64,000 nucleotides of DNA from Venturia oleaginea (GCA_013176395.1 JABMLP010000024.1:558001-622000), one strand, 5' to 3'. Shown: positions 43,503-55,134, counted from the stretch's first letter. Notes: generated by a model from the sequence alone, not told the origin. Numbers and translations are program-made.

Positions 43503-45523
43503 TGTTGATTTTCAAGAAAAAGAAGAAGAGGATGGTTAGTAGCTACACTCTGAAAAGTTCAGATGGCTTTGCGTCACATGTCAATGCCGAGGCTGGATTT
43601 TGAGGCACTAAGGCTGAACTTGGGCGGTCTTTTTCTTAGTCTCTCATCAATTCCGTCAACGTTACCTCAGCTCGTACACTCTTTGATTTTCCACACTCTT
43701 ATCGCGAACAAACAGCTGCAAAAATGTTTCGACCTGTCTCAACATCTGCGATACAGTGAGTTTATCCCTCCAAGAGCTTGCTTCGACTCGACGGCCTCAA
43801 GTTGAGATCGATATCGAAAATTTTCTGTAAATCTTTAAAGACGACTTTGCCAAAAATTTAGCCGTATTAATCAGAACATGAGAGAGCTTTATGAAGTTGA
43901 TCTATTTCTTGGCCGACTTGAATTGGTGGACCGGCTGTGACGGCACCGAAGAAACGTCAGTGCCGGTCAACTCGGTGGATGAACTGATTCGAGAGCACTC
44001 CGCCCTGGCTGTTTAGATGCCTTCGGATCTTTGGAATGTCACTCCTATTGCGACAAGTGTGCAATGATTGGATATGAGCCATAGAGCTTACTAACAAACA
44101 GAGATTGCGTTGCATTAACCTTGTATGCTTCAGGCCATCCAGTTGCCTCGATTAAGAACTCTCCAGGACCAGCGCCTTGGAAATTCTTGAAAACTCCCTC
44201 GATCGATTCAACAACCTCGAAATTTATCCAATGCTTTTAATGAGAGATGTTGACATATTGACTCGATTACATACGCCGCTTTTATCATCTTGGTTCTCGG
44301 CTTGTGGGATATGGTACGGGTGGGAAAAACAGTACCTCTTTCCTACAAGATGAAACAGACCAAGAGCTGATTGGACTCCCAATGGACATACTTCAGGATG
44401 TGTTAGATCAGATGGAAGACAGGGTGACTTCTCGAAGCTTTCAGGCTCTTCCAAGACTCATCTGATCCAAATTCTTCGATGCTACCCATGACACCTATCC
44501 CAACAAGAGTTTCATAAATCACTACCTTGGAGAAAGCTGTGTAACTCGCGAAGTCTTTATTGCAGAGCAAACGACACAACTGTGCGTACCTCAATCTCAG
44601 CAAGAGATCATGAGGATTCACCTCTTCCAGAGTTTCATGAACCCCCTCGGAATTATGACAACGTCGTTAATTTCCAGAGCCAACAGCCAGACCTTCTCCT
44701 CTGGCCAAGCTATGATCCGGAGAATTTTCCAATGAATCAGGGATACGCCGAGGAGGCTGGCACTAAAAAATTCGATGAAATTACGGCGTTATGATCCCAG
44801 GTGGCATGGTGAAGGCTTCGAAGGCGGTTGCGAAGAATTGGACTATTGGGGCGATGCTTATAGAGAGATATTGATGATTTCGAAAGAGAAGGAAAGATTC
44901 TCGGCAGCAAAGGAAGAGGCTGAGGCATTTTATAGCCGGAATTGAAAGGCCAGGATATATCTGAAATGCGAAGTTTGCGTTGACGGAGTACAGGAGTTTT
45001 GCCTGGCGTCCTGCCATGACATGCAATTTTCTGGTTCAACATAGTGCTTCGATCCATGGGGAACTGTTTGCCTCCAAAAAGCTTGCGCTGGGTACACGTG
45101 TTGCTCCGAAAATGCTACCTCCGATCGATGGGATTCATCCCGATGAGTATTCGCCAAGTCATTTGAGTCTCCGCTACAATTCAAGAATTGAGCCGACCGA
45201 ATTAGTCAGTGTTGGAGGTGGAACTTATTAGATGGAGATAGTCATCGGATTGATAGGAGAACGGACGACTGCGAGGAGGAAAGGGAGCCCAGGAGAAGTT
45301 GCCTTTGCAACTTTTTTGAGACTGCATTCCACGTGATTACCAGCCGCCTTTTTTATGGACAATGTTCACCGCTATTGTTGATCTGGTCTATTAAAAGACT
45401 TCTGGTCGTTCCAATCGACTTGAATCACCTCTTGCCATCGTCAAAAGTTCTTTTAAAGTGACCGTTTTGCACGCCAATTTGCCTGGTTGAATTGCCTTAT
45501 TCGGCCCTACCTTGAATTGCAAT
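43503..45523. other. Gene-poor stretch with a small plus-strand coding remnant near 44590-44945
   Basis: Two kilobases lack a convincing gene. On the plus strand, DSPLPEFHEPPRNYDN and LLLWPSYDPENFPMNQGYAE (44600-44760) are followed in another frame by RRYDPRWHGEGFEGG and REILMISKEKERFSAAKEEA, ending at a stop near 44945. The text looks protein-like and may be the 3' end of a frameshifted gene. No family was recognised. Confidence 0.35.
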
Positions 45524-46549
45524 ATGGAATACGGCCACCAACCTGAGCACCACCAGCTAGCAGAGTACCACCGGCCTCAACCGAATAATTATCCAACACC
45601 ACCACAAAGCTCGTCGCCGAAGGAATATGACCCTTTCTCCCAAACGGCTTTGCCTGCCCCTATAGAAAACCAGTCCTTTGTATCAACTCAGCCAGCATAC
45701 TCCCTCTCCAATCTCGAAGCCTACCAGAACGGTTATCATTCACAAGAGCAATACTCGGACTATCCACCACAAAAGCCAGTTTACTACCATGAACTCACTC
45801 AATTCCATGCAAAGGGCCGGGACACACAGGGACAGGACACTGAGGAACAGTACTCGACATTTACACCAACTCGGAAATCAAGCTACAATGAACTCACTCC
45901 ATACCATGCAAAGGGACAGGAGCCTCGGGGGCAGTACTTGACATCTACACCAAGAACTCCAAGCTACACTACCCACACTCTAGGCATAGAAGATGAATAC
46001 CGCGATCCTTCCACGCAACCACAAAAAGCCTCGCAGCTACCCCCTCGTCTAGGCATAGAAGATGCCCAGCACGCGACGCAAGCACGAAAAACCTCCCGAC
46101 CCTCCTCTCGCCCACATTCACCACTTCACAGATCGCAAAATCCCCTTTCCCCCTACAACTCCTCTCGCGCCCGTCCCCGCCCTGGCTTCTTGAAACGCGT
46201 CTCCACCCGCTGTAAAACCCTCATCCAATGGATCATCTCCCTCGGAAAAAGACACCCCTTACTATTCGGTCTGGCAACGTTTCTCCCCGTCATGGCTATA
46301 GCCGTTGGCGTGAAGGTAGCAAGGAATCTTGGAAGACTTTTTGGTGGCAGTAAGAAATTTGGTGCTGGTATGATTGCGGAACATTTTGCGGATTTCAAAG
46401 GGCTGGCGGGTGCGAAGAGCGAGTTGCATGGGGTGCTTAAGGTTGTAAATATGTATGCGAATCATTGGTGTATGGTTAGTCCTAGTCCGTGGCCGAGGAC
46501 GTTGAGCATGCTTTTGGAGATTTTCTTCATGGAGCATAAGAAGTTTTGA
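45524..46549 (+). CDS. Hypothetical Pro/Gln/Tyr-rich protein with one membrane segment
   Basis: A single-exon 341-aa frame from the ATG at 45524. The first 220 residues are low-complexity (HQPEHHQLAEYHRPQPNNYP) with internal duplications of the type ELTQFHAKGR/ELTPYHAKGQ and LGIEDEYRD/LGIEDAQHA. A basic stretch (RARPRPGFLKRVSTRCK) precedes a membrane helix (LLFGLATFLPVMAIAVGVKV) near residue 255 and a conserved-looking end (GAGMIAEHFADFKGLAGAKS). The function is unknown. Internal repeats suggest fast evolution of the disordered part. Confidence 0.6.
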   Translation: MEYGHQPEHHQLAEYHRPQPNNYPTPPQSSSPKEYDPFSQTALPAPIENQSFVSTQPAYSLSNLEAYQNGYHSQEQYSDYPPQKPVYYHELTQFHAKGRDTQGQDTEEQYSTFTPTRKSSYNELTPYHAKGQEPRGQYLTSTPRTPSYTTHTLGIEDEYRDPSTQPQKASQLPPRLGIEDAQHATQARKTSRPSSRPHSPLHRSQNPLSPYNSSRARPRPGFLKRVSTRCKTLIQWIISLGKRHPLLFGLATFLPVMAIAVGVKVARNLGRLFGGSKKFGAGMIAEHFADFKGLAGAKSELHGVLKVVNMYANHWCMVSPSPWPRTLSMLLEIFFMEHKKF

Positions 46550-47748
46550 GGAGATTTATGAGGAGGAAAAGAAGAAGCGATGGGATGACGGAACGAAGTA
46601 CGAATTGATGGATGATGGTCACGATTATGTCTGAAATATGGCTATGATGAGGTATGTTTAGATGGCTGGGCATTTACCTATAGAAGAAAACGGCAAAAAT
46701 CATAGACTTGCAGAAGATGTGGAAATCCGAGGCAACACTTTCCCGGCTCACTTGCTCCATCAATATAAATTCCTAGGCATTCAGGCTTTGAGTATGGGTC
46801 CAACGCCCACTCTTCTTACCTATTCCAGCTTCGCCTCGTCCTTGCAATTGTTGAAATTGCCAAATCTGGTACAAACCCCAGGTCGTAGATTCGGAAATCA
46901 CCATTGGAATGCGAACATGCCTATCGACACCATAACTACCACGTTCCTATCCAGCCATCTATTTGGTACTTGGGTTGTACTGATCATAGTCAAAACGCCA
47001 ATTCATTCGCATATGCCACGAAAATAGTGGAAATTGAAGGCTTGGTAAGATGCAGTATTGCAGTATACTGAGGACATTCACCATCGATATCGCAATCGCG
47101 CCATCCTCTAACAGCAACATTCCAGCATCCTGTCTTCCCCATTTGACTTCGAACTGTAAGTCTTACAAAAAGAAAGCAGCCCAGTCGGAACAGGTACTAC
47201 TCTAACAGACTGGATCGACGCCATAGGTTACTGCAAGGTAGGTAAATTATGACACGACCATACGGACCACTTTGACAATTGTATTCGCTCACTTTATATA
47301 CAACACTTCGATTGTCCCATCTGGGTAAAATTTCATAAAGATGCCAAAGTCTGGCTACAGATATTGAAGCTCTCGCTCCATAACTTACAAATTCAGCTTT
47401 CTGATCCTAGCCGACAAATGCCAGATCCCATCTTTCTGAACGCTAACAGACCGACTTGCTCAGAAGAGAGAATTACAAGGGGAGCACATCGTTGCTAAAA
47501 TATGGCACTCTCCATTCCAAAGTATATTCCAACCAGCAGGAGAATATACCAGCCTATTGTAATGATCAGAAGCACGGCAACTACAACGCCTTCTTCCCAA
47601 GATATTACATCGTAAGAAAATTGAGGTTTCGTAAATCTGTTCTCGACAACTCCTCCACATACATGAGTCAGCATCACATTACAAGCTTCAACGCAACAAG
47701 TACAGCTAAGCACTACGAACACCAATTCTTGCCCAATCCCAAATTGTA
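46550..47748. other. Intergenic, no gene supported
   Basis: 1.2 kb between convergent genes. ORFs at 46662-47027, 47456-47791 (plus) and 47495-47725 (minus, with a hydrophobic stretch) overlap one another and lack motifs or leaders. Confidence 0.45.
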
Positions 47749-48977
47749 CTATACTGTGCCCGGCGCTCGCTGCTCGAGGGCGTTCCGTTGACGGAGCTTT
47801 GGGGGTGGTTTTCGTCCTGGAGTCTGGGTTTCGATATGCTGGGGAGGGCTTGAAATCCGTCGTCGCTTTTCTTGTCCCACGATTGCATCGACTCGGTCGG
47901 TGTCGGCGTCGTTTGCATCAGCGAGGCCGTTGACTTTCGGCGATTTGGGCGGACTCGACCGGCGCGATCGTGGAGTTGGAGTAGTGGGTGATGAGGTTCT
48001 ACTCGAGACTGGTCTGATGCCTTTATTGAGCGTCAAAGACGAGGCTAATGAAGATGCTCTGGGACGGATCGGGGAATGACACGCTTTTGTGGGTTGTATA
48101 TGAAAGAGGTTTATTTACCTAGCTTTTTGCGACCCTTCCCTTTGATGTGGCAGTTTGGTCCGTTATCGTGATCGTGGTATTCGCAGTCTGCGCTTTCTGT
48201 TGGATCTTCAAAGAGCATGCCACCACCGCAACCAGCCTTGATAGCATTGACTAAGTCAATTGCAAAGTCTGGACTGCCATCGAAGCACTTTCGATAGCTT
48301 TCGGCATCCTTTTCGGTGTCTGGATCCATGATCTGGCGTGCCGCGATCTTGACCATCAACTTTCGGAATAGAGATGTCTCAGAGCTCTGCTTATATATGG
48401 CATTTAACTCTTCAGCATCTGGCACCAAACCGGCTTGACTGAGACCCTTCCGGTATTGGTCCATTGCGATGTTCTTGAGCTTTGGCAGCTCGAACCGATC
48501 GCAGAGTATATGCAGCTTTTGGCAAGCCACAGCGTATTCGTATTTCTCCTGATCGTCATCTATTGATGATACATCGTCAAGCCTGCCTTGGTATAACCAT
48601 TTCACCAGCAATTCGAATCCCGCCGGATCGTCCTCTGGCAGATCCAGGCGAAGGCCTATCGATGCGCCGTAGCCATTCTTGAGCGAAGGGTCTGGAGACT
48701 GCTGTAGCTCGGCCTCGAGGTATTCGGAGTGGTATGCGAGGAGGTTTTTATGCAAGGACCAGTGTCTTTTCGCCTCGCCAACATATATATCTACCATCGG
48801 GCCGGAAAGTAATCTTTCGCGCAACGACTTAGCATTTGTTTGAACGTGCAAACGATGGGAATGTATACGAAAGAGTAGAGATGGTCGGTGAGGCTGACCG
48901 GGACGATAAGAGACGACATACTCAGCGAACGTCTTTGCTACTTCGTCTGCGATGTTGCTGTTGCCATGATTTGCCAT
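47749..48977 (-). CDS. BTB/POZ domain protein
   Basis: Exon 1 (48977-48119) and exon 2 (48044-47749), over a 74-nt intron, encode 384 residues. The BTB fold starts LLSGPMVDIYVGEAKRHWSL and continues HKNLLAYHSEYLEAEL, with PEDDPAGFELLVKWLYQGRL and YEYAVACQKLHILCDRFELP. The middle part is helical. The C-terminus of exon 1 has a Cys/His cluster (DCEYHDHDNGPNCHIKGKG). Exon 2 is a disordered Ser/Pro/Arg tail (SSRTSSPTTPTPRSRRSSPP) that would be missed if the GTAAAT donor were ignored. BTB proteins dimerise and often act as adaptors for Cul3 ligases; the partner is unknown. The start at 48977 (MANHGNSN) is preferred; an in-frame ATG at 49052 adds 25 residues. Confidence 0.8.
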
Positions 48978-49364
48978 GGAGAGCAGCTTCCTCGAGTTTG
49001 TGGAGTAGCCAAAATCGCGGTAGAAGATGGCGTTATGTTGCCAAAGTCCCATTCGACAGGTGGATGGGGATCAAGTTGAGGCGGCGCAGAATCATGGACG
49101 ACGATAGAAATGGAAAGTTGGAGAGTCCAGAGGCACATTGCGACAGCATTTCACTTTCCCATGTTCAGCGGCGGCCCAGCACCAGCTAGCCGCTAACATT
49201 TAGGCGATAGCCCCTCAACCAGCTGACATAATTAATTGGTATGCACGATGCGTTCGTCCCAGCGCGTCGCGTGAAATTGGCCGAAGCTTCAAAGCCCTCT
49301 CCTACTCCAGCAACACCACTTCTGCTTAGTTAAGATGCTACTTTGACCAAATTTCTCTTGTCTA

Positions 49365-49679
49365 ATGCCTGTGCTCTCTTCTCCGCAATATCCTTCTTCT
49401 TTTGATCCTGCTATCCACCTGCAAATTGAACACGAACACAACGCGTCCAATACTGTCGCATTCTCCGACGATTTAGAGCAATTGCAGATACACATTCAGC
49501 AAACCACAGCGGAAAAGAGCAAGGAAGGAATAGTGATACAGCATAGGGCCTGGAGAACACCAGACGTCTTTCGTAGCGACGAGGACTATCTGAATGGTAG
49601 CATCTTCTGCCCATTTGAAAGTCTTGAGCTCGCGTTAACACGCAACAGACACACCCGCGAAGCGTGTACCAAAACGTAA
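49365..49679 (+). CDS. Short ORF upstream of CTF18 (uncertain)
   Basis: A 104-codon ATG frame ends 74 bp before the CTF18 start. The sequence (SSPQYPSSFDPAIHLQIEHE; DDLEQLQIHIQQTTAEKSKE) is composition-normal but matches nothing I know. It could be a small gene, a long upstream ORF in the CTF18 leader, or chance. Confidence 0.22.
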   Translation: MPVLSSPQYPSSFDPAIHLQIEHEHNASNTVAFSDDLEQLQIHIQQTTAEKSKEGIVIQHRAWRTPDVFRSDEDYLNGSIFCPFESLELALTRNRHTREACTKT

Positions 49680-49752
49680 CTTTAGTCTTCTGAGGTCTAT
49701 TTCTGACGACACTGGCTCCATTGCTATCCCATCCTCCCCTCCAGTCGCCAAA

Positions 49753-52752
49753 ATGTCCTCTCCTACACAATACCTAGCCATGTCGTCTCCGCCATTGGCG
49801 GACTCTCCTCGAAAGAGGAGGAAAGTAGATGATCAAAGGACCCCGCTCAAGAGCATGAATGGGAACTCTCGCGTTGGAGGCTTCATGGAGGATGATTCTG
49901 ACGACGACGAGCTCAATCTTCCATCCACACTTTTCCACAAGAGGCGCACACTGGAATTGGAACAGGAAGATATCGTGCTCGACTTACCTGGTTTCGAAGC
50001 TACGATACAAAAAGAAAGCGGAAGGCCCAGGCTGGACAGACCAACAGAGCCAGAAACCCTATCGGATTCAGCTTATGCATCGGACAACCAGGATGGATTT
50101 CGACATATCGACGATCTTGAACCTATGGTCCCCGATGCACCACAAAAGGGAGCTCCCACACTCCTGAAAGTCACCACGACTTCTGGCCGAGCAGTCTACG
50201 TAGAAGAGAGGCGGAAAGCTGCTGAAATTTCATATGAGCAACTGATTGCAGCACGATCAATTGTGGTGGAAGGTCAGGCACGGCGGAATTACTACGGAAT
50301 TGACATTCACCAGCTCATGGACGATGCTACACGGGAGGCCGAACTTGACGCACAGAGAACAAAGATCGCACCACCTTCTCCAGTGCGGCAATCTGTAGAG
50401 GCACAAACTGGAAAGAAGAGCAGGACTTTGATGTGGAGCGAGAAATATCGAGCTCGAAAATTCACCGACTTGGTTGGAGATGAGCGTACTCATCGCTCTG
50501 TCTTGCGATGGCTGAAGCACTGGGACCCGATTGTCTTTCCTGGATCAGGTAAACCAAAGTCAAAGGCTGGCAAGGCTGAGGCAGAAGCTGAAGAACGACC
50601 CCACCGCAAAATTTTACTTCTGACTGGACCTCCAGGACTGGGCAAGACGACATTAGCACATGTTTGTGCCAAACAGGCTGGTTACGAAGTTCAAGAAATC
50701 AACGCTAGCGACGAGAGAAGCAGCCAAGTTGTCAAAGGTCGCATCCGAGACATGGTCGGCACCGAGAACGTCAAAGGCAGTGACGTGAGGACAGCGGACG
50801 GGAAGGTCAGAAAAGCAGGGAAACCAGTTTGCGTCATTGTAGACGAGGTCGACGGTGTGGTAGGCGGTGGGAGTGGCGGCGAAGGTGGATTTGTGAAAGC
50901 ACTCATCGATCTCGTCACGTTAGACGCGAAAAACTCGAACGCTAATAGCGCCCAATCGGCGTCGATGGGACCCAAGAAAAAGAACAAAGGCGACAAATTT
51001 CGGCTTCTACGACCTTTGATACTGATTTGCAACGATGTTTATCATCCTTCTCTGCGCCCCCTCCGTCAAAGTAACATGGCCGAAATTGTCCACATCCGGA
51101 AGCCTCCTCTGAACATGGTAGTCTCCCGGGTACATTCCATTTTTGAAAAAGAAGGTGTGCCGAGTGACACTGACGGCATTCGACGTCTGTGTGAAGTGAC
51201 ATGGGGTGTTGGGAGCCGTAAAGAAGGAGGTTCTGCTGATGGAACTGGTGCTGGAGACATACGAAGTGTCATGGTTGTGGGAGAATGGGTGGCTTCGAAA
51301 TTACGAGCATCTGCCGGTCCTCAGCAGACCGAGTGTCCGAGACTGACGAGACGTTGGCTGGAAGAAAACGTGCTAAATGACCTGTCTCACGGCGGAGGTG
51401 GCGCGCGCTCTCTCGGCCGTGGAGGTGCGAGGGAGGTCACTGATCGTGTGTTCCAAGAAGGCGCAGGCTTTCCCAAGACCGATATTCTAGCCACCAAACT
51501 GGCTTCGGCTACTGGACTTGAGAGTACGGGTGTGATTGGTGTCGCTGAAGGCAACAAGAGACGGGCGATGGAGCGATTACGAGAGATGGTCGATATGAGT
51601 GGAGAGACGGACAGGATCGTGACAGGCAAGAGTCTGGTAATTGTCTCAGCAAGACTCACACTAATTCTTAACCTAGATTGCTTCACAGCCTACCCGTCAG
51701 AGCCGATCCAAGACGACACCTTTCTTAGCAAACCAAACGCCGCTTACGACTGGCTGAATTTTCACGACGTCCTCTCATCCCAAGTTCACCTATCACAAGA
51801 ATGGGAGCTTGCATCATATCTCTCCAGTCCTGTCCTAGCATTTCACCATCTCTTCGCCTCCACAAACTCGGCCCGCAAGTCTTTTGCAGTTGCATCGAAT
51901 AACAACAATTGGAGCAAGTTCAATGGTGACAAAGACGCTGAAGTTGAAGCGCCAGCGCCTTTCTCTGGCCCTACTGCTAATTACACGGCTTCTGAAACGC
52001 TGAAAGCTAATGCTGCCACCATCACACTACTCCAGAATTCTTTGTCGCTGCCATTGATGAGGATGTACCGATCGACTGCTTCCATAGCATGTGAGCTCCT
52101 CCCTTACACACTCCGCATGCTTTCGCCAGAAGTCAAGCCCGTCATCATCTACTCCTCCGCTCTTGGCTCAGCAAAATCAGCACCAACAGCATCTGTACGG
52201 AAAGCCTCAGAAAAGGCACTAGTAGCGCGAGCAGTCCAGTGCATGGCAGCCACAGGTGTTCGTTTCGAAAAATCCAGAGTCGAAGTCGAAACAAGATCGG
52301 TGCCAGGTGGATATGTTTTCCGAATGGAACCACCTCTCGATTCTCTGGGAACGATGGATACCCTCAAAAATGGCGAGGCCACGCTCTCTGTCCGCTACGC
52401 CGTCCGTCAAGTTCTAGAAATGGAATGGAAGAAAGAAAACATGAGGCGGGAAGAGGAACTGAGAAGAGCGAGGATGGGTGGTGGCCCAGCTCTTTTTGAT
52501 CTCAAGCCATTGAGTGGGAGGGATAAAGAGGTTGGTAGACTTGATGCTAGAGTGCTTGGTGCAAAGAAGGATTTCTTTGGTAGGACTGTCAAGGTTGCAC
52601 CTCAGTATGATCAGAATGGAGATTTGAAGGATGAAAAGAAGGAAGTGACTGGCAAGGCGGAGGAGAGGAGGGTGTGGGTCAGGTATCAGGAGGGATTTTC
52701 AAATGCGGTTAAGAAAACTATTTCCCTCAGGGAGTTGATGGACGGGCTTTGA
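49753..52752 (+). CDS. CTF18: Chromosome transmission fidelity protein 18 (alternative clamp loader large subunit)
   Basis: A 999-codon frame with a nuclear-signal-like N-terminus (SPRKRRKVDD). The AAA+ module begins LMWSEKYRARKFTDLVGDER, with Walker A LLLTGPPGLGKTTLAHVCAK (residues about 290-310), INASDERSSQVV, Walker B VCVIVDEVDG and sensor text PLILICNDVYHPSLRPLRQ. The long C-terminal RFC-collar and Ctf8/Dcc1-binding region follows and ends SNAVKKTISLRELMDGL. Ctf18-RFC loads PCNA for sister-chromatid cohesion and checkpoint activation. A probable 45-nt in-frame intron (51633-51677, donor GTCTGG, acceptor CCTAG) would remove the odd LVIVSARLTLILNLD segment before CFTAYPSEP. Otherwise the gene is intact. 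Confidence 0.95.
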   Translation: MSSPTQYLAMSSPPLADSPRKRRKVDDQRTPLKSMNGNSRVGGFMEDDSDDDELNLPSTLFHKRRTLELEQEDIVLDLPGFEATIQKESGRPRLDRPTEPETLSDSAYASDNQDGFRHIDDLEPMVPDAPQKGAPTLLKVTTTSGRAVYVEERRKAAEISYEQLIAARSIVVEGQARRNYYGIDIHQLMDDATREAELDAQRTKIAPPSPVRQSVEAQTGKKSRTLMWSEKYRARKFTDLVGDERTHRSVLRWLKHWDPIVFPGSGKPKSKAGKAEAEAEERPHRKILLLTGPPGLGKTTLAHVCAKQAGYEVQEINASDERSSQVVKGRIRDMVGTENVKGSDVRTADGKVRKAGKPVCVIVDEVDGVVGGGSGGEGGFVKALIDLVTLDAKNSNANSAQSASMGPKKKNKGDKFRLLRPLILICNDVYHPSLRPLRQSNMAEIVHIRKPPLNMVVSRVHSIFEKEGVPSDTDGIRRLCEVTWGVGSRKEGGSADGTGAGDIRSVMVVGEWVASKLRASAGPQQTECPRLTRRWLEENVLNDLSHGGGGARSLGRGGAREVTDRVFQEGAGFPKTDILATKLASATGLESTGVIGVAEGNKRRAMERLREMVDMSGETDRIVTGKSLVIVSARLTLILNLDCFTAYPSEPIQDDTFLSKPNAAYDWLNFHDVLSSQVHLSQEWELASYLSSPVLAFHHLFASTNSARKSFAVASNNNNWSKFNGDKDAEVEAPAPFSGPTANYTASETLKANAATITLLQNSLSLPLMRMYRSTASIACELLPYTLRMLSPEVKPVIIYSSALGSAKSAPTASVRKASEKALVARAVQCMAATGVRFEKSRVEVETRSVPGGYVFRMEPPLDSLGTMDTLKNGEATLSVRYAVRQVLEMEWKKENMRREEELRRARMGGGPALFDLKPLSGRDKEVGRLDARVLGAKKDFFGRTVKVAPQYDQNGDLKDEKKEVTGKAEERRVWVRYQEGFSNAVKKTISLRELMDGL

Positions 52753-53155
52753 GATAATCACAGGGGATGTACACTGTAATGCATGACATGAATGAGGACG
52801 CTCTGGAAGGTTCCCGATGCTATGAGAGTTGGGTCGCACCCCTTGAAAGACAGTTGCCCTAGAGTAAAAGAAAAGTGCGAAACGGCTTTTTGCTTCGATT
52901 GACATCAACTAGCAGGAGTCTTGGCATGAACCTAAGGCCATAGCAGTAGTTGCTATGCGCTGGACTTGGATGGAGTTCGTTACCTCTGTGAGACTTCTCC
53001 TTAGCTGCAAGCTGGGGATTTGTCACCGCTTCTCTATTTCATAAAATTGCGACATGGCGCTTGCTGACTACAACTCCCGGACCTGGATAGGCATATATTC
53101 GAGCGGCCTCTCGATTCCTGTTGTCCGCTCAAAATTGTTAGCTCTAAAGACCACA

Positions 53156-54289
53156 TCATCCGCCCAAGGCTCTCGCAGTTTTGTCTAGTAATCTTCGAAT
53201 GTGTCGAGTCTTCTGTTCGGAGAAATATACCCAAATCACCAGAGTAACAATTGTCAAGACGGCAGTGATGCACCAGTAAAGCCAGATCCAAGATGAAACA
53301 AGGCGATCGTGAGTAGTGGACTGAAAATTGAAGAAACCCGTGCTGAAGAGAGTCGCAGTGAAGGTTCCAGGTAGAAAGACAGCAGTGATGGTGGTGATGA
53401 TGGACATGGAGGTGCTGTCCCGTGCCGTCACTTGGGCAATGAGTTTCATCGGGTTACTGTCTGCTCGACTACTTTCGGAGACGCGGATGGACGCTTCTGC
53501 GGCTTGCATATTGAGCATATTGTCTCTTTGGGCGATCATGGCGTTGACGGTCTCGCGCTGTGCATTGGCGCTGCGTGTGTAGCGTTCTCTCTCGATATCC
53601 ATGGATTGGACGTAGGAAGCCAGCTCTGTTAATTTGGTCTTTTCGAGAACGTGGTCTGGGGCAGATTTCACCTTGGCAGCAACTAGGGGGGAATTGAAAA
53701 GACATGATTCGACTATGCTTTGGAGCATAGCCGTACAGACCTGTGATTCTGCCTTGAAGCGTGCGAGTTCGGTGGAGACGTGAGTGATGCAGGAAGTTGT
53801 CTTATTCAGATCGAGACTGAAAAGCCACTGGCGTGCAACAGATGCCACGGCTTTGGACGTCGGGATTGAGTTGAGGGGCGTGGTAGATGATGCAGTCTTG
53901 AGGTACTATCCGATATCTTTCAGAAGAAGCACACAATCCCGCAATGCCCACATCAAAATTTCCGCTCTCTTGTCGATCAGAAGAAGGGGTAGAGCAAGAG
54001 GCCCCCACAATCGCTCATATTCGGGTCCACAGAGGAGTTTTGCGAGGTCGGGAATCTCTGCTACCGTGGGACCATGGAGAATTATCTGGCTTGTGGTTTC
54101 GGTGTGGTTGATCATAGCTGCTAGGCTGGAATACCATGTGGCCGTCGGTCTTGACTGGAAAATGAAGCAGTCCACCTCTTTCTGTGGTTGCACTCGCATT
54201 GAGGCAGAAAGACCAGATTGGTCGTTTCTTTGTCTGAATAGTTCAACAAGGCTGAGTGCTTGGCAATCCAGGCTGTGCGGGGTGAGCAT
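53156..54289 (-). pseudogene. CorA-like membrane protein with a premature TAG
   Basis: One frame runs from about 54289 to the stop at 53156-53158 but is cut by a TAG at 53906-53908 (..CVLLLKDIG, stop, YLKTASSTTPLNSI..). The distal part is a clear fungal CorA-like C-terminus: a coiled coil (ERERYTRSANAQRETVNAMI), then SIITTITAVFLPGTFTATLF and WLYWCITAVLTIVTLVIWVY, two membrane helices with a basic tail. The Mg2+-transporter GMN signature is absent, as in many fungal relatives of unknown role. No plausible intron covers the stop (the only GT..AG span there is about 29 nt). The true start may lie upstream, since an open frame continues above 54289. It is most likely a recent pseudogene. Confidence 0.65.
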
Positions 54290-54627
54290 GGATGATTCTT
54301 CTGGTTTTCTTCTCTTTGCGATTGATACGATGGGAAATTTGCGATTCGAGTCTGATATTAGAATGGTTCAAACTGTAGATGCACGGTATGGAACGAAGGG
54401 TTTTTGGTTGTTACAGCTGCGGGGCTGTGTTGAATGTACTTGACAAGATGATCAACTTCGCCTCTCGAGGCAGACTTTGCGCAGATATCTTGTTAAAATT
54501 TGATGACTGGAGACATTCGTATTCATCGGCGAAGAAATTTGTGATTTAAATACTGGACGATTGAGCGCCGCCGAGGATTACCTATTATCATATCAGGGTC
54601 CGAATGAGTAGACAATTGTGCCCCCCT

Positions 54628-55134
54628 TCAAGCCTTCCACCACCACGGATCATCGCATTGCCAGTACAGCAACGATCCCCCAACCAAGAGCGAGTTTGCA
54701 ACTCCTATCACATGTCCAAAAGCAGCCTCTTTCACTCCGTACCATTTGACCACGAAATAATCGGTCGCGGTCGTAACCACACCCAACGCAGTCGCAATAC
54801 CAAGAGCCTTCCTGTCCCTGAGAACCAATCCGAATGTCAATAGCAGCATTCCATTCTGTATATTCCTTGCAGCGCAGGCAGCAATGAGTGCTTTTTGCGC
54901 GTCCTGCACCTGTTTGTCCTTCGATTTCTCAGCTGACGAAGCTTCAATGGCGCCCGGGTGCTGTTGAGTTGTGGATGGAGGTAATGTAGGGATGCCGAAG
55001 CCTTCTGCCCATTGTGTTGGGTCTATGAGACCTCCGAGGCCGAAGATGGTGAGCTCAGCTGTGCCAATGAGGATTGCGAGGCATTCTGCTGGGGGTGGTA
55101 GGTGTTGGAAGAGGTTTCGTGATGTTGTAGCCAT
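54628..55134 (-). CDS. DUF4267-type small membrane protein
   Basis: A single-exon 168-aa frame from the ATG at 55134 (MATTSRNLFQHLPPP). Four hydrophobic helices: ECLAILIGTAELTIFGLGGL, NIQNGMLLLTFGLVL, LGIATALGVVTTATDYFVV and VIGVANSLLVGGSLLYW. The pattern AARNIQNGMLLLTF near the middle with a DY in helix 3 matches the DUF4267 family found in fungi and bacteria. The function is unknown. The upstream ATG at 55200 would add 22 residues and is less likely. Confidence 0.72.
   Translation of the reverse strand: MATTSRNLFQHLPPPAECLAILIGTAELTIFGLGGLIDPTQWAEGFGIPTLPPSTTQQHPGAIEASSAEKSKDKQVQDAQKALIAACAARNIQNGMLLLTFGLVLRDRKALGIATALGVVTTATDYFVVKWYGVKEAAFGHVIGVANSLLVGGSLLYWQCDDPWWWKA

Noticed and set aside
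49859..52592. Multiple medium ORFs in other frames within CTF18
   Set aside because: Shadows of a long, motif-supported coding frame.
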